Positions 1 to 6,281 of a stretch of DNA of 6,281 nt are shown here, in pieces. The stretch is from Pseudomonadota bacterium. GTDB lineage: Bacteria > Pseudomonadota > Gammaproteobacteria > Xanthomonadales > Xanthomonadaceae. The position numbers and the translations under genes are program-made. Position 1 is the first letter of the stretch, and each line of letters opens with the position of its first letter. The stretch is taken from positions 1-6,281 of the forward strand of contig JAFAFF010000356.1 in assembly GCA_023423605.1 (NCBI GenBank), written 5' to 3'. The notes beneath the pieces are model-generated. The model had not been told where the DNA came from. It searched no databases and was given only the letters and a program-made list of their open reading frames with translations.

Positions 1-571
1 TGTCCGGCAGCTTGATGAAGCGCGGCTCGTTCAGGCGCAGGTCGGTGGTGACCACCGCCGGCAGGTCCACTTCCAGCGTTTCCAGGCCGGCGTCGACCTC
101 GCGGGTCACGGTGGCCTTGCCGTCGGCAATCTCCAGCTTGCTGGCGAAGGTTGCCTGCGGCCGGCCCCAGATCGTGGCCAGCATCTGGCCGGTCTGGTTG
201 GCATCGTCATCGATGGCCTGCTTGCCCAGGATCACCAGGTCCGGCTGTTCCTTTTCCACCAGCTTGAGCAGGGCGCGGGCAGCGGTCAGCGGCTGGATGG
301 GCTGGTCGGTGACCACGTGGATGGCGCGGTTGGCACCCATGGCGAGGCCGTTGCGCAGGTGCGCCTGGGCGTCGGCCGGGGCGATGGTGGCAACGATGAC
401 TTCGCTGGCGATGCCCTTGTCGCGCAGGCGCAGGGCTTCTTCCAGAGCGATTTCATCGAAGGGATTCGGGGACAGCTTGACGCCATCGGTCACCACGCCG
501 GAACCGTCCGGCTTGACCTGGATGCGGACGTTGTAGTCCACCACGCGCTTGTACGCGACGAGGATCTTCAT
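1..571 (-). CDS. etfB: Electron transfer flavoprotein beta subunit, 3'-truncated by window edge
   Basis: EtfB pairs with EtfA to form the soluble ETF heterodimer (FAD plus AMP), which carries electrons from acyl-CoA and other dehydrogenases to ETF-ubiquinone oxidoreductase. The sequence shows 190 codons from ATG at 571, beginning MKILVAYKRVVDYNVRI. The family's nucleotide-binding loop GKQAIDDDANQTGQM lies at residues 116-130, and the C-terminal signature region (VDLPAVVTT, then LNEPRFIKLPD) at residues 168-190. The usual length is about 250 residues, so roughly 60 are missing. The cut falls just before the partner-recognition loop, which normally follows LP at this point. No frameshift or stop interrupts the visible part. 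An AAGGA ribosome binding site lies 11 nt upstream of the ATG. In relatives etfA usually follows etfB, so it would lie beyond base 1 (inference). The identification is secure. Confidence 0.96.
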   Translation of the reverse strand, partial: MKILVAYKRVVDYNVRIQVKPDGSGVVTDGVKLSPNPFDEIALEEALRLRDKGIASEVIVATIAPADAQAHLRNGLAMGANRAIHVVTDQPIQPLTAARALLKLVEKEQPDLVILGKQAIDDDANQTGQMLATIWGRPQATFASKLEIADGKATVTREVDAGLETLEVDLPAVVTTDLRLNEPRFIKLPD

Positions 572-582
572 CTGGTACGGGG

Positions 583-587
583 TCCTT
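583..587 (-). promoter_or_regulatory. Ribosome binding site of etfB
   Basis: On the minus strand AAGGA lies 11 nt before the etfB ATG. That spacing is slightly long but acceptable. It supports 571 as the start, as does the family-typical N-terminus MKILVAYKRV. A stable hairpin ends 5 nt upstream of this site and could affect ribosome access. Confidence 0.6.
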
Positions 588-592
588 GTAAC

Positions 593-609
593 GCCGGCCA
601 CCGGCCGGC
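593..609 (-). other. GC hairpin in the etfB leader
   Basis: The arms GCCGGCC (593-599) and GGCCGGC (603-609) are perfect reverse complements around a 3-nt loop. This gives a seven-pair, all-GC stem in the expected 5' leader of etfB, ending 5 nt before the AAGGA site. It could stabilise the leader or tune translation, but no function can be read from the sequence. GC-rich genomes produce short stems like this by chance fairly often. Confidence 0.45.
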
Positions 610-667
610 TCACGGTTAGGGGGTTTTCCGGTCCTGGTGCAGCAACCGGTTCGGAGGTGGGACCTGG

Positions 668-697
668 ATTCTAACTGCCCTTGGGTGACCATGCGAA
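668..697 (-). promoter_or_regulatory. Possible sigma-70-type promoter for etfB
   Basis: On the minus strand TTCGCA (697-692, four of six matches to TTGACA) is followed after 18 nt by TAGAAT (673-668, five of six matches to TATAAT). Transcription would begin near 661, giving a leader of about 90 nt that contains the GC hairpin and the ribosome binding site. The -35 box and most of the spacer lie inside the long hairpin at 679-716, so an inverted repeat overlaps this promoter. The prediction rests on consensus matches only and is weak in a genome of this composition. Confidence 0.3.
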
Positions 698-716
698 TGC
701 GTATGGTCACCCAGGG
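679..716 (-). terminator. Long hairpin just past the SNF2 gene: terminator or operator
   Basis: The arms TGGGTGACCAT (682-692) and ATGGTCACCCA (703-713) are perfect reverse complements over 11 bp. Pairing extends outward by C-G, C-G and a G-U wobble (679-681 with 714-716). It extends inward by G-U, C-G and G-C (693-695 with 700-702). The result is a stem of about 17 pairs with a 4-nt loop. On the minus strand it begins three bases after the SNF2 stop codon, the normal place for a terminator. The following bases (GGCAGTTAGAATCC) contain no uridine tract, so it is not a classic intrinsic terminator. It may instead protect the mRNA 3' end, help Rho-dependent termination, or act as a protein-binding inverted repeat over the possible etfB promoter. 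Confidence 0.55.
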
Positions 717-719
717 CCA

Positions 720-3700
720 TCAGGACGGCTTCCGCCGCCGCGGCTTCGGCAATGCTTTGGAAACTGGCTCCGGCAACGGCGCCAGCAGTGCCTCCAGATC
801 CTCGGCGGCGAAGCGCGGCCCCGAGGTTCCTCCTTCTTCGAGGATCGACGCAGCCAGTGCGGCCTTGCGCTCCTGCAGGGCCACGATGCGTTCTTCAATG
901 CTGCCCGCAGCGATCAGCTTGTAGACGAAGACCGGCTTGTCCTGCCCGATACGGTGCGCGCGGTCGCTGGCCTGCTCCTCGGCGGCCGGGTTCCACCAGG
1001 GGTCGTAGTGGATCACCGTATCGGCCGCAGTGAGGTTCAGGCCCACGCCGCCGGCCTTGAGGCTGATCAGGAACAGCGGAACATCGCCGCGGGTGAATGC
1101 GGTGATCGGCGTGTTGCGGTCGCGGGTATTGCCGGTCAGCGTCACGTACGGGATGCCGGCAGCATCGAGTGACTGGGCGATCAGGTCCAGCATGCTGGTG
1201 AACTGGGAAAACAGCAGAATCCTGCGCCCTTCCTCCAGCATCTCGGGCAGCATGTCCATCAGCATCTCCAGCTTGGCTGACGGTGGATTCCGCGTGGGCG
1301 CGACGCCAGGCAGCAGGCGCGGATCGCAGCAGGCCTGCCGCAGCTTGAGCAGCGCATCCAGCACGATGATGTGGCTCCTGGCCAGCCCATTGCTGGAAAC
1401 AGCTTCGCGTACCTTCTTCTCCATCGCCGAGCGCACTGTTTCGTACAGGTCGCGCTGCCCGCCCTCCAGCGCGACGCTGCGCACGATCACGGTCCTGGGC
1501 GGAAGCTCGGTGGCCACGTCCTGCTTGCGGCGACGCAGGATGAAGGGGCGCAGCCGCTGTGCAAGCAGGCGTGCGCGCAGCGGGTCCGGTCCGCGCTCGA
1601 TGGGATGCCGCCAATGCTGGTTGAAGGTTTTCTCGCTGCCCAGCAGGCCGGGAAGCAGGAAATCGAAATGGGCCCACAACTCGCCAAGGTGGTTTTCCAG
1701 TGGCGTACCACTGAGACAAAGGCGATGGCGGCTGTCCAGGCGGCGCAGGGCGATGGCCGAGCGGGCCTTGGCGCTTTTCACATGCTGTGCTTCATCCAGC
1801 ACCAGAAGATGGTAGCTGAAGGCCGCCAGAGCCTCCTCGTCCCGCCACACCAGCGGGTAGGTGGTCAGCACCACGTCATGCGCGGGAATCTGCTCGAACG
1901 CTGCCTGCCGCTGAGGGCCGTGCAGTACCAGTACCCGCAGCGACGGCGTAAAGCGCGCGGCTTCGGCCTGCCAGTTGTGCAGCAGTGACGTCGGCATGAC
2001 CAGCAGCGCCGGGCGGTCCAGGCGGCCAGCTTCCTTCTCCAGCAGGATGTGGGCCAGGGTCTGCAGCGTCTTGCCCAGGCCCATGTCGTCGGCCAGCACA
2101 CCAGCCAGATTCTGCGCGCGCAGGAACTGCAGCCAGGCAAGGCCGTGGCGTTGGTAATCGCGCAGGCTGGCACGCAGGCCCAGCGGTGGCTGTATGTCCT
2201 GCACGCCTGGTCCGGCCAGCAGGCGCTGGACCATGGCCCGGGTATCGTCGCTGCTGCGGAACTGCAGGCGTGCGCTGTCCTGCAAGGCCTGCAGGCGTCC
2301 CACGTCGTGCGTGGCAACGCGCAGGCCACCCCTTGGGGCAGCGAACAGGTCGCCCAGCAGCGCCACCACCGGCTTCAGGCGGCCGGCCTGGAACAACAGG
2401 GCCTCGTTGGCTTCGCCCCGGATGACGATGGGCTCGTCATCGCCGATGGCGCCGAGGTTGCCACGCGACCATCGGGCATCCTCTTCCAGCAGGCGCTCCA
2501 GCAGCGGCGCGAGCGCCAGTTTCCGTCCGTCCACCTCGATATCCAGCGCAAGGTCGAACCAGCCGTCGGCAGCGGGTGCCACGTCGAGCGAAATATCGTC
2601 AACCACGGTGATCTGGTGGCGGAATTCGGGTTCCACCACCACCTCCCAGCCGGCGCTGCGCAGCTGCGGCAACAGCTGGGTGACCACGGCTTGCCAGCTG
2701 GTGGCGCGGGGCTGGAACCACGGCCCTGGAATGCCCGTCTGAGGCAGCGGCGGCCCGTCCGCCCGCAGCCCATGCGTGAACAGCTGCTGCTTCCAGTGCG
2801 CCTCCTGGACCCTGTCACGGGGTATCAGCTGGTACTGGTCATCGCTGTTGCGGCGGAACATCCGCGGGTCGTCGACAGCCACCAGGTCCTCATCGTACTG
2901 GATGGCCAGCGTCGCGAAATCCATCCAGTTCGAGGGATCGTTGCGGCCCGCCCAGGCAGGGCGATATTCAACACTGTGCAACGTCAGTACCGGGTGCGGC
3001 GGCGCGTTCGCAGGGCGGGCTGCGGCATCGTCATCCTGCTGGTCGTTCCTGTCAGCGGGCGCAGGCGGCCTGGGCAGGGCGGGATCGATGTGCTGCAGAG
3101 CCCTGGCGGTCAGCGTGTACTCGTGCCTGTTGAGCACCGGCAGGCTGAGGAAGGCGTCCGCATCGTGGGCGGCGACGGGCAACTGCAATGGCCCCACTTC
3201 GCCTGTCACCTCGTCCAGGTAGCAGGCGCTGGCACCGGATATCACGGCGCGTGCGGTCCCTTCCAGCACCACCGTCGGCGCCAGTCCTGGTTCGAGGTCT
3301 TCATCCTCTGCATGTTCCTCCCAGCAGAGGGCGGCACTGCGGGCGGGGCCCGGGATCGCGGCGACGTGCACGCCGCCGGTCCGGCCCCGCACCCAGCCAC
3401 GTCCGGTCGCGACGATCGCCTCCAGCAGCGGCGTAATCGCAACCCGGCGCGACTCCATCCCGTCATCCTGCAGGACCCATAACTGGGCGAGGACGGCGAC
3501 GTCGGCCGAGGCCACGTAAGCGGGCGGAGAGAGGAACAGGCGGGGTTCGACGGCGATGAAATCCTGCATCTGCAGTTTGCCGCTGCGATCGCGCCGGGTC
3601 TTGTGGACCAGGATGCCAAGGCGATGTTCAGTGGCGGAAAGAACGTAGGCAAGCCCATGTTCCACCCTGGGGCGTACGTTGCGCAGTTCCGTGGTTCGCC

Positions 3701-4118
3701 CCGCATGTCCCGCGTGCCAGCTGGAGAGCTGCTGAAGCAGTTCGCTGGTCGGTTGCTGCCGGGGCTCGCCCATGTCCCCGGTGTTGTTGTCGCCACCGTT
3801 GCCCGGCGGCCCGCCTGACGCCAGCTGCGGGTCCATCCCCACCAGCAGCAGTGCGGCGACATGCTTGCAGGCATAGCCCACCGGACAGCTGCACTGGCCG
3901 TACAGCCTGCCGGCACGATCACGAAGGCTGCGGGAAACATCGATTTCCACGTGGTAGGGACGCGCCCGGGTGCCCTGCACGAAACCCTGCAGGACGCCAT
4001 CGGCCCACTGCGCCTGGCTGACGCTGTCGACGTAATTGAAGGCCTTGCGAAGGGTCGATGGCGACAGCCATCGCTCCAGATCGTCGGTGGTGGAGGAAAC
4101 CGGTGTAGTGCTGGGCAT
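720..4118 (-). CDS. SWIM zinc-finger SWI2/SNF2-family DEAD/DEAH-box ATPase (helicase-like)
   Basis: This 1132-residue protein belongs to the SNF2 branch of superfamily 2, whose members are ATP-driven double-strand DNA translocases that remodel protein-DNA complexes. A SWIM zinc finger CxCx5CxH is visible at residues 76-86 (C76, C78, C84, H86). A Gly/Asn/Pro-rich linker follows at about 101-125, then a region of about 500 residues that I cannot assign, with a Pro/Asp/Ala-rich stretch near 348-376. The ATPase core has the glutamine motif region around Y655-Q656, Walker A DDMGLGKT (677-684, K683), DEAQ (775-778) and SGTP (803-806). The C-terminal RecA lobe has FSQF (970-973), LKAGGVGLNL (1020-1029) and SDRAHRIGQ (1051-1059, R1056). 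The tail is Pro/Arg/Lys-rich. All key motifs are intact. ATG 4118 is the only ATG, GTG or TTG after the in-frame stop at 4203-4205, although no clear ribosome binding site precedes it. The cellular role is unknown; transcription or DNA repair is plausible. It is a single gene divergent from rfbB. Confidence 0.93.
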   Translation of the reverse strand: MPSTTPVSSTTDDLERWLSPSTLRKAFNYVDSVSQAQWADGVLQGFVQGTRARPYHVEIDVSRSLRDRAGRLYGQCSCPVGYACKHVAALLLVGMDPQLASGGPPGNGGDNNTGDMGEPRQQPTSELLQQLSSWHAGHAGRTTELRNVRPRVEHGLAYVLSATEHRLGILVHKTRRDRSGKLQMQDFIAVEPRLFLSPPAYVASADVAVLAQLWVLQDDGMESRRVAITPLLEAIVATGRGWVRGRTGGVHVAAIPGPARSAALCWEEHAEDEDLEPGLAPTVVLEGTARAVISGASACYLDEVTGEVGPLQLPVAAHDADAFLSLPVLNRHEYTLTARALQHIDPALPRPPAPADRNDQQDDDAAARPANAPPHPVLTLHSVEYRPAWAGRNDPSNWMDFATLAIQYDEDLVAVDDPRMFRRNSDDQYQLIPRDRVQEAHWKQQLFTHGLRADGPPLPQTGIPGPWFQPRATSWQAVVTQLLPQLRSAGWEVVVEPEFRHQITVVDDISLDVAPAADGWFDLALDIEVDGRKLALAPLLERLLEEDARWSRGNLGAIGDDEPIVIRGEANEALLFQAGRLKPVVALLGDLFAAPRGGLRVATHDVGRLQALQDSARLQFRSSDDTRAMVQRLLAGPGVQDIQPPLGLRASLRDYQRHGLAWLQFLRAQNLAGVLADDMGLGKTLQTLAHILLEKEAGRLDRPALLVMPTSLLHNWQAEAARFTPSLRVLVLHGPQRQAAFEQIPAHDVVLTTYPLVWRDEEALAAFSYHLLVLDEAQHVKSAKARSAIALRRLDSRHRLCLSGTPLENHLGELWAHFDFLLPGLLGSEKTFNQHWRHPIERGPDPLRARLLAQRLRPFILRRRKQDVATELPPRTVIVRSVALEGGQRDLYETVRSAMEKKVREAVSSNGLARSHIIVLDALLKLRQACCDPRLLPGVAPTRNPPSAKLEMLMDMLPEMLEEGRRILLFSQFTSMLDLIAQSLDAAGIPYVTLTGNTRDRNTPITAFTRGDVPLFLISLKAGGVGLNLTAADTVIHYDPWWNPAAEEQASDRAHRIGQDKPVFVYKLIAAGSIEERIVALQERKAALAASILEEGGTSGPRFAAEDLEALLAPLPEPVSKALPKPRRRKPS

Positions 4119-4166
4119 ATCAGGGCTGGCCGGTGACCATGCGGTCTCGTCGGGACATGTCGAGCC

Positions 4167-4179
4167 CGTTACTGTAACG
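4167..4179. promoter_or_regulatory. 13-bp palindrome, possible operator
   Basis: CGTTACTGTAACG is a perfect inverted repeat of 6-bp arms around one central T. It is AT-richer than its surroundings and lies 48 bp upstream of the SNF2 start and 129 bp upstream of the rfbB start. The position and symmetry suit a binding site for a dimeric regulator, but I do not recognise the motif as that of a known regulator. Confidence 0.3.
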
Positions 4180-4222
4180 CGTACCGGCGTTCGGCCTGCA
4201 ATTCAGGAAGTGGAGCGAGGGG

Positions 4223-4244
4223 CCTGCGCCGCAGGATGTATCCT
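4223..4244 (+). other. Two overlapping inverted repeats upstream of rfbB
   Basis: CCTGC (4223-4227) pairs with GCAGG (4231-4235) around GCC, and AGGAT (4233-4237) pairs with ATCCT (4240-4244) around GT. They share bases 4233-4235, so the two hairpins would exclude each other if transcribed. The second also covers the weak candidate -10 TATCCT. Both are short and could be chance. Confidence 0.25.
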
Positions 4245-4295
4245 CTGCCTCTGATCTGGCTCGCCCATGGAAGCGTCGGTCCGGAAGCCCACAAC

Positions 4296-4300
4296 AGGAG
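4296..4300 (+). promoter_or_regulatory. Ribosome binding site that fixes the rfbB GTG start
   Basis: AGGAG lies 8 nt before GTG at 4309, which is ideal spacing. The in-frame ATG at 4267 has no such site upstream and would add 14 residues ([14 protein letters not shown]) that are not typical of RmlB. The GTG at 4309 is therefore the better start. Confidence 0.85.
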
Positions 4301-4308
4301 AACAGGTA

Positions 4309-5364
4309 GTGCCCACTTGGCTTGTCACCGGCGGCGCGGGATTCATTGGCGGTAATTTCGTCCTCGAAGCGGTCGCCCGCGGCGTGAAGGTGGTCAACCT
4401 TGATGCCCTGACCTACGCCGGCAACCTGAAGACGCTGTCCAGCCTGGAGGGCAACCCCGACCACGTGTTCGTGGAAGGCGACATCGGTGACCGCGCGCTG
4501 GTCTCGCGGCTGCTGGCCGAACACCAGCCGGAGGCAGTGCTGAATTTCGCCGCCGAGAGCCACGTGGACCGCTCCATCGACGGACCGGGTGCGTTCATCC
4601 AGACCAACGTGGTCGGTACCCTGGGCCTGCTCGAGGCGGTGCGTGATTACTGGAAGACGTTGCCGGCCGACAAGGCCGAGGCGTTCCGGTTCCTGCATGT
4701 GTCCACCGACGAGGTGTACGGCACCCTGGGCGAGACCGGCAAGTTCACTGAAACCACGCCGTATGCACCCAATTCCCCGTATTCGGCATCCAAGGCGGCT
4801 TCGGACCACCTGGTGCGTGCGTTCCACCACACCTACGGTCTGCCGGTGCTGACCACCAACTGCTCCAACAATTATGGCCCGTACCACTTCCCGGAAAAGC
4901 TCATTCCACTGGTGATCGCCAAGGCGCTGGCCGGCGAGCCGCTGCCGGTGTACGGCGATGGCAGGCAGGTGCGCGACTGGCTGTTCGTTGCCGACCACTG
5001 CGAAGCGATCCGCACCGTGCTGGCCAGGGGCCAGGTCGGCGAGACCTACAACGTCGGCGGCAATTCGGAACGGCAGAACATCGAGGTGGTGCAAGCGATC
5101 TGCGCGCTGCTGGACGCACGCCGTCCGCGCGAGGATGGACAGCCGCGCAGCACCCAGATCACCTACGTCACCGATCGCCCCGGCCACGACCGCCGCTATG
5201 CCATCGATGCCTCGAAGCTGAAGAATGACCTGGGCTGGGAACCGGCCCATACCTTCGAACAGGGCATCGCCTTCACCGTGGACTGGTACCTGGACAACCA
5301 GGAATGGGTCAGCGGCGTGCTGGATGGCAGCTACCGCCTGCAGCGCATCGGCACCACGGCCTGA
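4309..5364 (+). CDS. rfbB: dTDP-glucose 4,6-dehydratase (RmlB)
   Basis: RmlB converts dTDP-D-glucose to dTDP-4-keto-6-deoxy-D-glucose, the second step of dTDP-L-rhamnose synthesis for LPS O-antigen and other surface glycans. It is a cytosolic NAD-dependent enzyme of the extended short-chain dehydrogenase family. The 351-residue product has the usual length for the family. The Rossmann motif TGGAGFIG is at residues 7-14, and D32 of [10 protein letters not shown] suits binding of the NAD ribose. The dehydratase catalytic triplet T133-D134-E135 is followed by YSASK with Y158 and K162. The family sequences [15 protein letters not shown] and [10 protein letters not shown] are also present. Translation starts at GTG with a strong AGGAG site. 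It is the first gene of the operon, and rfbA follows after 22 nt. All catalytic residues are present. Confidence 0.97.
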   Translation: MPTWLVTGGAGFIGGNFVLEAVARGVKVVNLDALTYAGNLKTLSSLEGNPDHVFVEGDIGDRALVSRLLAEHQPEAVLNFAAESHVDRSIDGPGAFIQTNVVGTLGLLEAVRDYWKTLPADKAEAFRFLHVSTDEVYGTLGETGKFTETTPYAPNSPYSASKAASDHLVRAFHHTYGLPVLTTNCSNNYGPYHFPEKLIPLVIAKALAGEPLPVYGDGRQVRDWLFVADHCEAIRTVLARGQVGETYNVGGNSERQNIEVVQAICALLDARRPREDGQPRSTQITYVTDRPGHDRRYAIDASKLKNDLGWEPAHTFEQGIAFTVDWYLDNQEWVSGVLDGSYRLQRIGTTA

Positions 5365-5386
5365 CCCTTCAGCGACGACGAACCTC

Positions 5387-6274
5387 ATGACCCAACGCAA
5401 AGGCATCATCCTGGCCGGCGGAACCGGTACCCGCCTCTATCCGATCACCAAGGGCGTCAGCAAGCAGCTGCTGCCGGTGTACGACAAGCCGATGATCTAT
5501 TACCCGCTCAGCGTACTGATGCTGGCCGGTATCCGCGAAGTGCTGATCATCAACACCCCGCACGAACAGGCGCTGTTCCAGCAGCTGCTGGGCGACGGTT
5601 CGCAGTGGGGCATGGACATCCAGTATGCCGTGCAGCCCAGTCCGGATGGGCTGGCACAGGCCTACCTGATCGGCCGCGATTTCCTGGCCGGCAAGCCCAG
5701 CTGCCTGGTGCTCGGCGACAACCTGTTCCACGGCCATGGTCTGACCGAGATGCTCAAGCGCGCCGATGCGCGCGAGACCGGCGCCACCGTGTTCGGCTAC
5801 TGGGTGAACGATCCGGAGCGCTATGGCGTGGCCGAGTTCGACGACAGCGGCAAGGTGATCGGCCTGGTGGAAAAGCCGGCCCAGCCGCGCTCGAACTATG
5901 CCGTCACCGGCCTGTATTTCTACGATGGCAAGGCCAGCGATCATGCGGCGGAGCTGAAGCCATCGCCGCGCGGCGAGCTGGAAATCACCGACCTCAACCA
6001 GCGCTACCTGGACGATGGCGCGCTGCACCTGGAAGCGCTGGGTCGTGGTTATGCCTGGCTGGATACCGGCACGCACCAGTCGCTGCTGGAAGCATCCAAC
6101 TTCATTGAAACCATCCAGACCCGTCAGGGCCTGCAGGTGTGCTGCCCGGAGGAAATCGCCTTCGGCAACGGCTGGATCGATGCTGCGCAGCTGGAGGCGC
6201 TGGCCGCGCCGCTGATCAAGAACGGCTACGGCCAGTACCTGCATGCGCTGGCCCTGCGAGGAGTGGTGCCATGA
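5387..6274 (+). CDS. rfbA: Glucose-1-phosphate thymidylyltransferase (RmlA)
   Basis: RmlA joins glucose-1-phosphate and dTTP to give dTDP-glucose and pyrophosphate. It is the first step of dTDP-L-rhamnose synthesis and is known in the family to be feedback-inhibited by dTDP-rhamnose. The 295-residue product is full length. It shows the nucleotidyltransferase signature GGTGTRLYP (residues 11-19), [18 protein letters not shown] (25-42), [10 protein letters not shown] (83-92), LGDN with metal-binding D111, EKP (162-164), and WLDTGTH with the second metal-binding D226. The ATG at 5387 matches the family N-terminus [12 protein letters not shown]. The frame stays open 54 codons further upstream, but that part lies inside rfbB in another frame and is not RmlA-like. 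No clear ribosome binding site precedes the ATG, so coupling to rfbB translation across the 22-nt gap is likely. Its stop overlaps the next start as ATGA. Confidence 0.97.
   Translation: MTQRKGIILAGGTGTRLYPITKGVSKQLLPVYDKPMIYYPLSVLMLAGIREVLIINTPHEQALFQQLLGDGSQWGMDIQYAVQPSPDGLAQAYLIGRDFLAGKPSCLVLGDNLFHGHGLTEMLKRADARETGATVFGYWVNDPERYGVAEFDDSGKVIGLVEKPAQPRSNYAVTGLYFYDGKASDHAAELKPSPRGELEITDLNQRYLDDGALHLEALGRGYAWLDTGTHQSLLEASNFIETIQTRQGLQVCCPEEIAFGNGWIDAAQLEALAAPLIKNGYGQYLHALALRGVVP
6258..6263 (+). promoter_or_regulatory. Ribosome binding site of the gene after rfbA
   Basis: GAGGAG lies inside the end of rfbA, 7 nt before the ATG at 6271. Together with the ATGA overlap it marks a real downstream gene even though only three full codons of it are in the window. 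Confidence 0.75.
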
Positions 6275-6281
6275 AGGTGAT
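6271..6281 (+). CDS. rfbC: Start of probable dTDP-4-dehydrorhamnose 3,5-epimerase (RmlC), truncated
   Basis: Only ATG AAG GTG AT is visible, encoding M-K-V and probably I. The start overlaps the rfbA stop by 4 nt (ATGA) and has a strong ribosome binding site. The name rests on context: the rmlB-A-C-D order is standard in Xanthomonas and Stenotrophomonas, and RmlC proteins there begin MKVI. RmlC would epimerise the RmlB product at C3 and C5. The sequence itself is too short to prove identity; rfbD or another sugar gene remains possible. Confidence 0.6.

Larger units (their letters stand above)
4119..4308. promoter_or_regulatory. Divergent intergenic region between SNF2 gene and rfbB
   Basis: About 190 bp separate the start codons of the SNF2 gene (leftward) and rfbB (rightward), so promoters for both should lie here. 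No strong -35/-10 pair is visible in either direction. The best rightward -10 candidate is TATCCT at 4239-4244, without a good -35. Leftward, TACAGT (4176-4171) is a weak -10 match. The region holds the palindrome at 4167-4179 and two overlapping short inverted repeats at 4223-4244. I find no convincing small gene here. Confidence 0.5.

Noticed and set aside
12..619. Plus-strand open frames across etfB
   Set aside because: The minus strand reads as an uninterrupted, clearly recognisable EtfB. The plus-strand products are low-complexity Arg/Ser/Ala-rich shadows.
679..716. Hairpin as a SMAG/REP-type dispersed repeat of Stenotrophomonas
   Set aside because: SMAG elements carry a GTAG head before the stem, which is not present here, and no second copy occurs in the window. 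Only a genome-wide search could settle it.
2049..3482. Open frame of 477 codons on the plus strand, antisense to the SNF2 gene
   Set aside because: The minus strand here encodes the intact SNF2 protein. The antisense product has no recognisable motif and is rich in Gln, Arg, Gly and Ala, as expected for a shadow frame in GC-rich DNA.
720..4118. SNF2 protein as part of a phage-defence system such as DISARM
   Set aside because: DISARM needs a methyltransferase and other Drm genes nearby. The neighbours here are etfB and rhamnose genes, and the SWIM-SNF2 layout is that of a stand-alone chromosomal protein.
684..4143. 12-bp direct repeat GGTGACCATGCG on both sides of the SNF2 gene (684-695 and 4132-4143)
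   Set aside because: It suggested insertion-site duplication, but one or a few 12-mer matches are expected by chance in 6 kb. One copy is part of the hairpin, and no mobile-element gene or terminal inverted repeat accompanies it.
4120..5409. Open frame of 429 codons on the minus strand, antisense to rfbB
   Set aside because: It mirrors rfbB, whose product has all catalytic motifs. The antisense translation matches no family and runs into the start of the SNF2 gene.
5369..6244. Open frame of 291 codons on the minus strand, antisense to rfbA
   Set aside because: It is a shadow of the fully conserved rfbA reading frame, with no ribosome binding site or family features.

Overview
The window looks like chromosomal DNA of a gamma-proteobacterium of the Xanthomonadaceae, most likely Stenotrophomonas or a close relative. 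This is inferred from the high G+C content, the GC-ending codons, the Xanthomonas/Stenotrophomonas-like wording of the RmlB and RmlA proteins (for example the N-terminus [14 protein letters not shown]), and the B-A-C order of the rhamnose genes beside an electron-transfer flavoprotein gene. In Xanthomonas the LPS/dTDP-rhamnose locus is known to be bordered by etf genes.

Layout from left to right. Positions 1-571 (minus) hold the first 190 codons of etfB, cut by the window edge. Positions 572-719 are its leader, with a compact GC hairpin next to the ribosome binding site, a possible promoter, and a long near-perfect hairpin just past the stop codon of the next gene. Positions 720-4118 (minus) hold one large gene for an 1132-residue SWI2/SNF2-family ATPase with an N-terminal SWIM zinc finger. 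Positions 4119-4308 are a divergent intergenic region with several short palindromes. Positions 4309-6281 (plus) carry rfbB (rmlB), rfbA (rmlA) and the first three codons of the next gene, most likely rfbC (rmlC).

The plus-strand genes form a tight operon for dTDP-L-rhamnose. RfbA makes dTDP-glucose from glucose-1-phosphate and dTTP, RfbB dehydrates it to dTDP-4-keto-6-deoxyglucose, and RfbC would epimerise that product. The final reductase, RfbD, presumably lies beyond the window. Dividing strands and the long hairpin separate three transcription units: etfB, the SNF2 protein and the rhamnose operon. They share no evident biochemical pathway.

All genes are recognisable members of known families and none is visibly broken. 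I see no RNA gene, insertion sequence, CRISPR array or phage feature. I found no convincing new multi-gene system. The points most worth checking are the hairpin between the SNF2 gene and etfB, which overlaps a possible etfB promoter, the etfB leader hairpin, the palindromes in the divergent region, and the role of the SWIM-SNF2 protein.
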